Shown: in pieces, positions 34,692-36,591 of the stretch
Numbering within the stretch: position 1 is the first letter of the stretch
Layout of the letters: each line of letters begins with the position of its first letter
NCBI GenBank assembly: GCA_022509225.1
Contig: JAFLTM010000011.1
Span: forward strand, 1-36,591
DNA length: 36,591 nucleotides
Direction: 5' to 3'
Source of the DNA: Muribaculaceae bacterium
GTDB lineage: Bacteria; Bacteroidota; Bacteroidia; Bacteroidales; Muribaculaceae
Translations under genes and position numbers: made by a program
The notes under the pieces: generated by a model
What the model was told of the DNA's origin: nothing
Seen by the model: the letters and a program-made list of their open reading frames with translations, nothing else
The model's database searches: none

Positions 34692-36353
34692 TTACTTCTT
34701 TAAACCTTCAACAAACTTCCTGTAAGCTTCGTTGTCGGGATCCAAATCAAGATATTTGTTGAAATAAGTTATGGCAGTGTCAACATCTTTCTGATCAAGA
34801 TAATAATTACCCATATAGTTATACATCTCCTTGGCATCATTGATGTCGTTTCTGCTGGGATTAGCCTTTCCTTCAAAAAGGGCGATGCCCTCAGTGAAAT
34901 AAGGAACGGCAGCTGAAGCCACCTGGTCTTCCGATACCTTTTGTTTTGCTATATCACCCTTCATCTTTAACGGACGAGTGAAATCTGATGAAATGGCGGC
35001 AGCCTTGTCAACGCTTGTCTCGGCCATGTCATAATATTTGTTTGCATTGGCGGGATTCTCCTGCTGGTTCTGAACACCCGCATAGAACGCATAGGTAGCC
35101 TGCTGAATATAATCGTTGTATGACGGGTTCTCCGTGTGGTCGATATAACCCTGGAATGCATCTGTTGCACCTGGGAGGTCGTTCTCCTTCACATAAACCA
35201 ATGCCAGCTGTTTGTAATATTCGCGGTTTTCGGGATCATCGGCTATCGCCTCTTCAAACAATGCCTGTGCCTCTTTCGGACGACCTGCATTTGTAAGCTC
35301 GTCACCGATCAAAATATAGTCGATCGGTGCAAATTTGTTGGCGTTACGGTCGGCATTATGCACTGCAACAAGCTGTTCGGCCAAAGGGAGAAGCTGATCT
35401 TTCATTTCCTCCAACTGTGCAGCATTCATGAACTGATAACGTTGTGCCGTGAAATTCTTAGGATTCTCTTTATACAATTTTGAAGCGTAATTGTATCCGT
35501 CCTTATAGTCGCCACCATAGAACAAAAGGAACGCATAGCGGTCTTCGTCCTGCTTGAAGTGGTTGGGGTTGTTGACGTATTTCTGATATTCAGTCGCAGC
35601 TTCTTTGAATTTACCTGCGTTATAATATGCGCTTGCAAGCTCGCGCTGTCCAAGTGCTGACTGCGGGTTAACTTTCATCAGGCCGTTGAGCATGTCGATT
35701 GCATATTCCGGATTTACCTGAGTGAAAAGATTGGCATACTTAACATAAGCTTCAGTGGCATTCGGATTATAAGTTGTGGCCATCTGATACTGGTTACCAG
35801 CCTTTCCGAAATCTTTCTGATCTTTGAAACGGTCGCCCTCAAACAGATAGATGTCGGTGTTGGTAGGTGCCGGACCATCCTTAGGACTGTTTTTGGTTGC
35901 CTGCAGCACATTCTTGTCTATATCTTTGGCGTAGGCAGTGGGATCAACGTTATAATATGCCCGGGCGATGGCTATGTCAAGCGAAGCATCCTTTTTCACA
36001 TGGGTCCTGGCATCCTTGAACAATTTTTCTGCACCGGCCTTGTTGCCGTTCATGAGCTCGATCTCACCGAGACCCACATAATTATAAGCATATTCCGGAT
36101 TAGCGGCCACACCTTTATTGAAAAAATCGGCAGCCTCGGCCTTGTTGCCCTCCTCAAGAGCTATTCTTCCAAGATAATAATCGCTCACGGCTTTGTCAGT
36201 GCCGGGATTGTTGTAATTTCTTTGCAAAAGCTCTTTGGCGTTCGAATACTGGTCTGCCCGGTAGTATTCCTCGCCCTCCTTATGAGTCTGAGCTGTGGTC
36301 AGGATTGCTGTGCCGGCAACTAAAGCCGCTGATAATAAGAGATTAAGCTTCAT
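34692..36353 (-). CDS. Exported tetratricopeptide-repeat protein
   Basis: The 553-residue protein has a signal peptide (LLLSAALVAGTAILTTAQ) and then TPR-like helical repeats almost end to end. Examples are SDYYLGRIALEEGNKAEAADFFNKGVAANPEYAYNYVGLGEIELMNGN and the last unit DTAITYFNKYLDLDPDNEAYRKFVEGLKK. No enzymatic domain is seen, so it is likely a periplasmic or outer-membrane-associated scaffold. Large exported TPR proteins are common in Bacteroidetes envelopes; the partner is unknown. It stands as a single transcription unit with a promoter at 36415-36422 and its own strong terminator before nqrA. Confidence 0.88.
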   Translation of the reverse strand: MKLNLLLSAALVAGTAILTTAQTHKEGEEYYRADQYSNAKELLQRNYNNPGTDKAVSDYYLGRIALEEGNKAEAADFFNKGVAANPEYAYNYVGLGEIELMNGNKAGAEKLFKDARTHVKKDASLDIAIARAYYNVDPTAYAKDIDKNVLQATKNSPKDGPAPTNTDIYLFEGDRFKDQKDFGKAGNQYQMATTYNPNATEAYVKYANLFTQVNPEYAIDMLNGLMKVNPQSALGQRELASAYYNAGKFKEAATEYQKYVNNPNHFKQDEDRYAFLLFYGGDYKDGYNYASKLYKENPKNFTAQRYQFMNAAQLEEMKDQLLPLAEQLVAVHNADRNANKFAPIDYILIGDELTNAGRPKEAQALFEEAIADDPENREYYKQLALVYVKENDLPGATDAFQGYIDHTENPSYNDYIQQATYAFYAGVQNQQENPANANKYYDMAETSVDKAAAISSDFTRPLKMKGDIAKQKVSEDQVASAAVPYFTEGIALFEGKANPSRNDINDAKEMYNYMGNYYLDQKDVDTAITYFNKYLDLDPDNEAYRKFVEGLKK

Positions 36354-36414
36354 TATTGTTATATTATATGGTTTATCGTTATTTAATTGACCGGGAATGG
36401 TTGCCCTATCATTG

Positions 36415-36422
36415 CAAAGTTA
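36415..36422 (-). promoter_or_regulatory. Bacteroidetes -7 element of the TPR-protein gene
   Basis: On the minus strand TAACTTTG followed by C, a full TAnnTTTG match, about 62 bases before the ATG. The -33 position holds a T/C-rich stretch without a clean TTTG. Confidence 0.5.
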
Positions 36423-36534
36423 ATAATTTTTGTCAAAGAAAAAAGAAAATATTTACAATCACAATCTGTCAGACGGAAAAAACTGTTATAAGGCTGCCAA
36501 AAAGTGAAAAAAGAAATAAAAAGATAGGCTTTAA

Positions 36535-36567
36535 TTTTGTCACTCCCGAAGAATGTTGTAAATTTGC
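36535..36567 (+). promoter_or_regulatory. Bacteroidetes-type promoter firing rightward out of the window
   Basis: TTTTG, 19 bp, then TAAATTTG followed by C: both elements and spacing fit the Bacteroidetes consensus. The remaining 24 bases (ATTCGCAAACC...) contain no start codon in a credible context, so the gene or RNA it serves lies beyond base 36591. Confidence 0.7.
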
Positions 36568-36591
36568 ATTCGCAAACCGGATAACGCCGGC

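Overview
The window looks like a chromosomal segment of a Bacteroidales bacterium. The evidence is a complete type IX secretion core (porT, porP/sprF, gldK, gldL, gldM, gldN), a menaquinone gene set (menBCE), a six-gene Na+-translocating NADH:quinone reductase operon (nqrABCDEF), and repeated Bacteroidetes-type promoter elements (TAnnTTTG, several with a TTG-like element about 20 bp upstream). Genus and family cannot be fixed from this sequence alone. No insertion sequence, prophage gene, integrase or CRISPR array was seen.

Layout, left to right. (1) 1-1980 (+): the 3' end of a DUF4292-type lipoprotein gene abutting an EnvC-like murein hydrolase activator. (2) 1957-5571: a flippase and a glycosyltransferase on the minus strand and a divergent family 2 glycosyltransferase, probably a small surface-glycan locus. 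(3) 5589-12113 (-): the T9SS operon, read porT-porP-gldK-gldL-gldM-gldN. (4) 12177-14790 (+): dGTPase followed by a TPM-domain membrane protein carrying two zinc-ribbon-like modules. (5) 14831-18214 (-): a tightly packed five-gene operon, pyrE, an SRPBCC protein, a Rieske-like lipoprotein without the usual histidines, a LysE-type exporter and an unrecognised exported protein. (6) 18418-18504: tRNA-Leu(GAG) with its own promoter and terminator. (7) 18607-22148 (+): rfbA-rfbC-rfbD-rfbB for dTDP-L-rhamnose. (8) 22155-23315 (-): a MalY/PatB-type PLP enzyme. (9) 23437-26275 (+): menB-menC-menE. (10) 26328-28476 (-): glyA, a DEDDy 3'-5' exonuclease and a two-helix small membrane protein, overlapping by 4 nt. 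(11) 28554-34503 (-): nqrA-F. (12) 34692-36353 (-): an exported TPR protein with a strong terminator. The last 240 bp hold its promoter and a second promoter firing rightward out of the window.

Functionally, the left half is about the cell envelope: division-site murein hydrolysis, glycan assembly and T9SS secretion. The rhamnose pathway may feed the glycan genes. The right half is respiratory: men genes make menaquinone, the likely electron acceptor of Na+-NQR. Nearly all genes are well-known families. The least explained part is the operon downstream of pyrE, and in particular the Rieske-like lipoprotein with a possible all-cysteine site.
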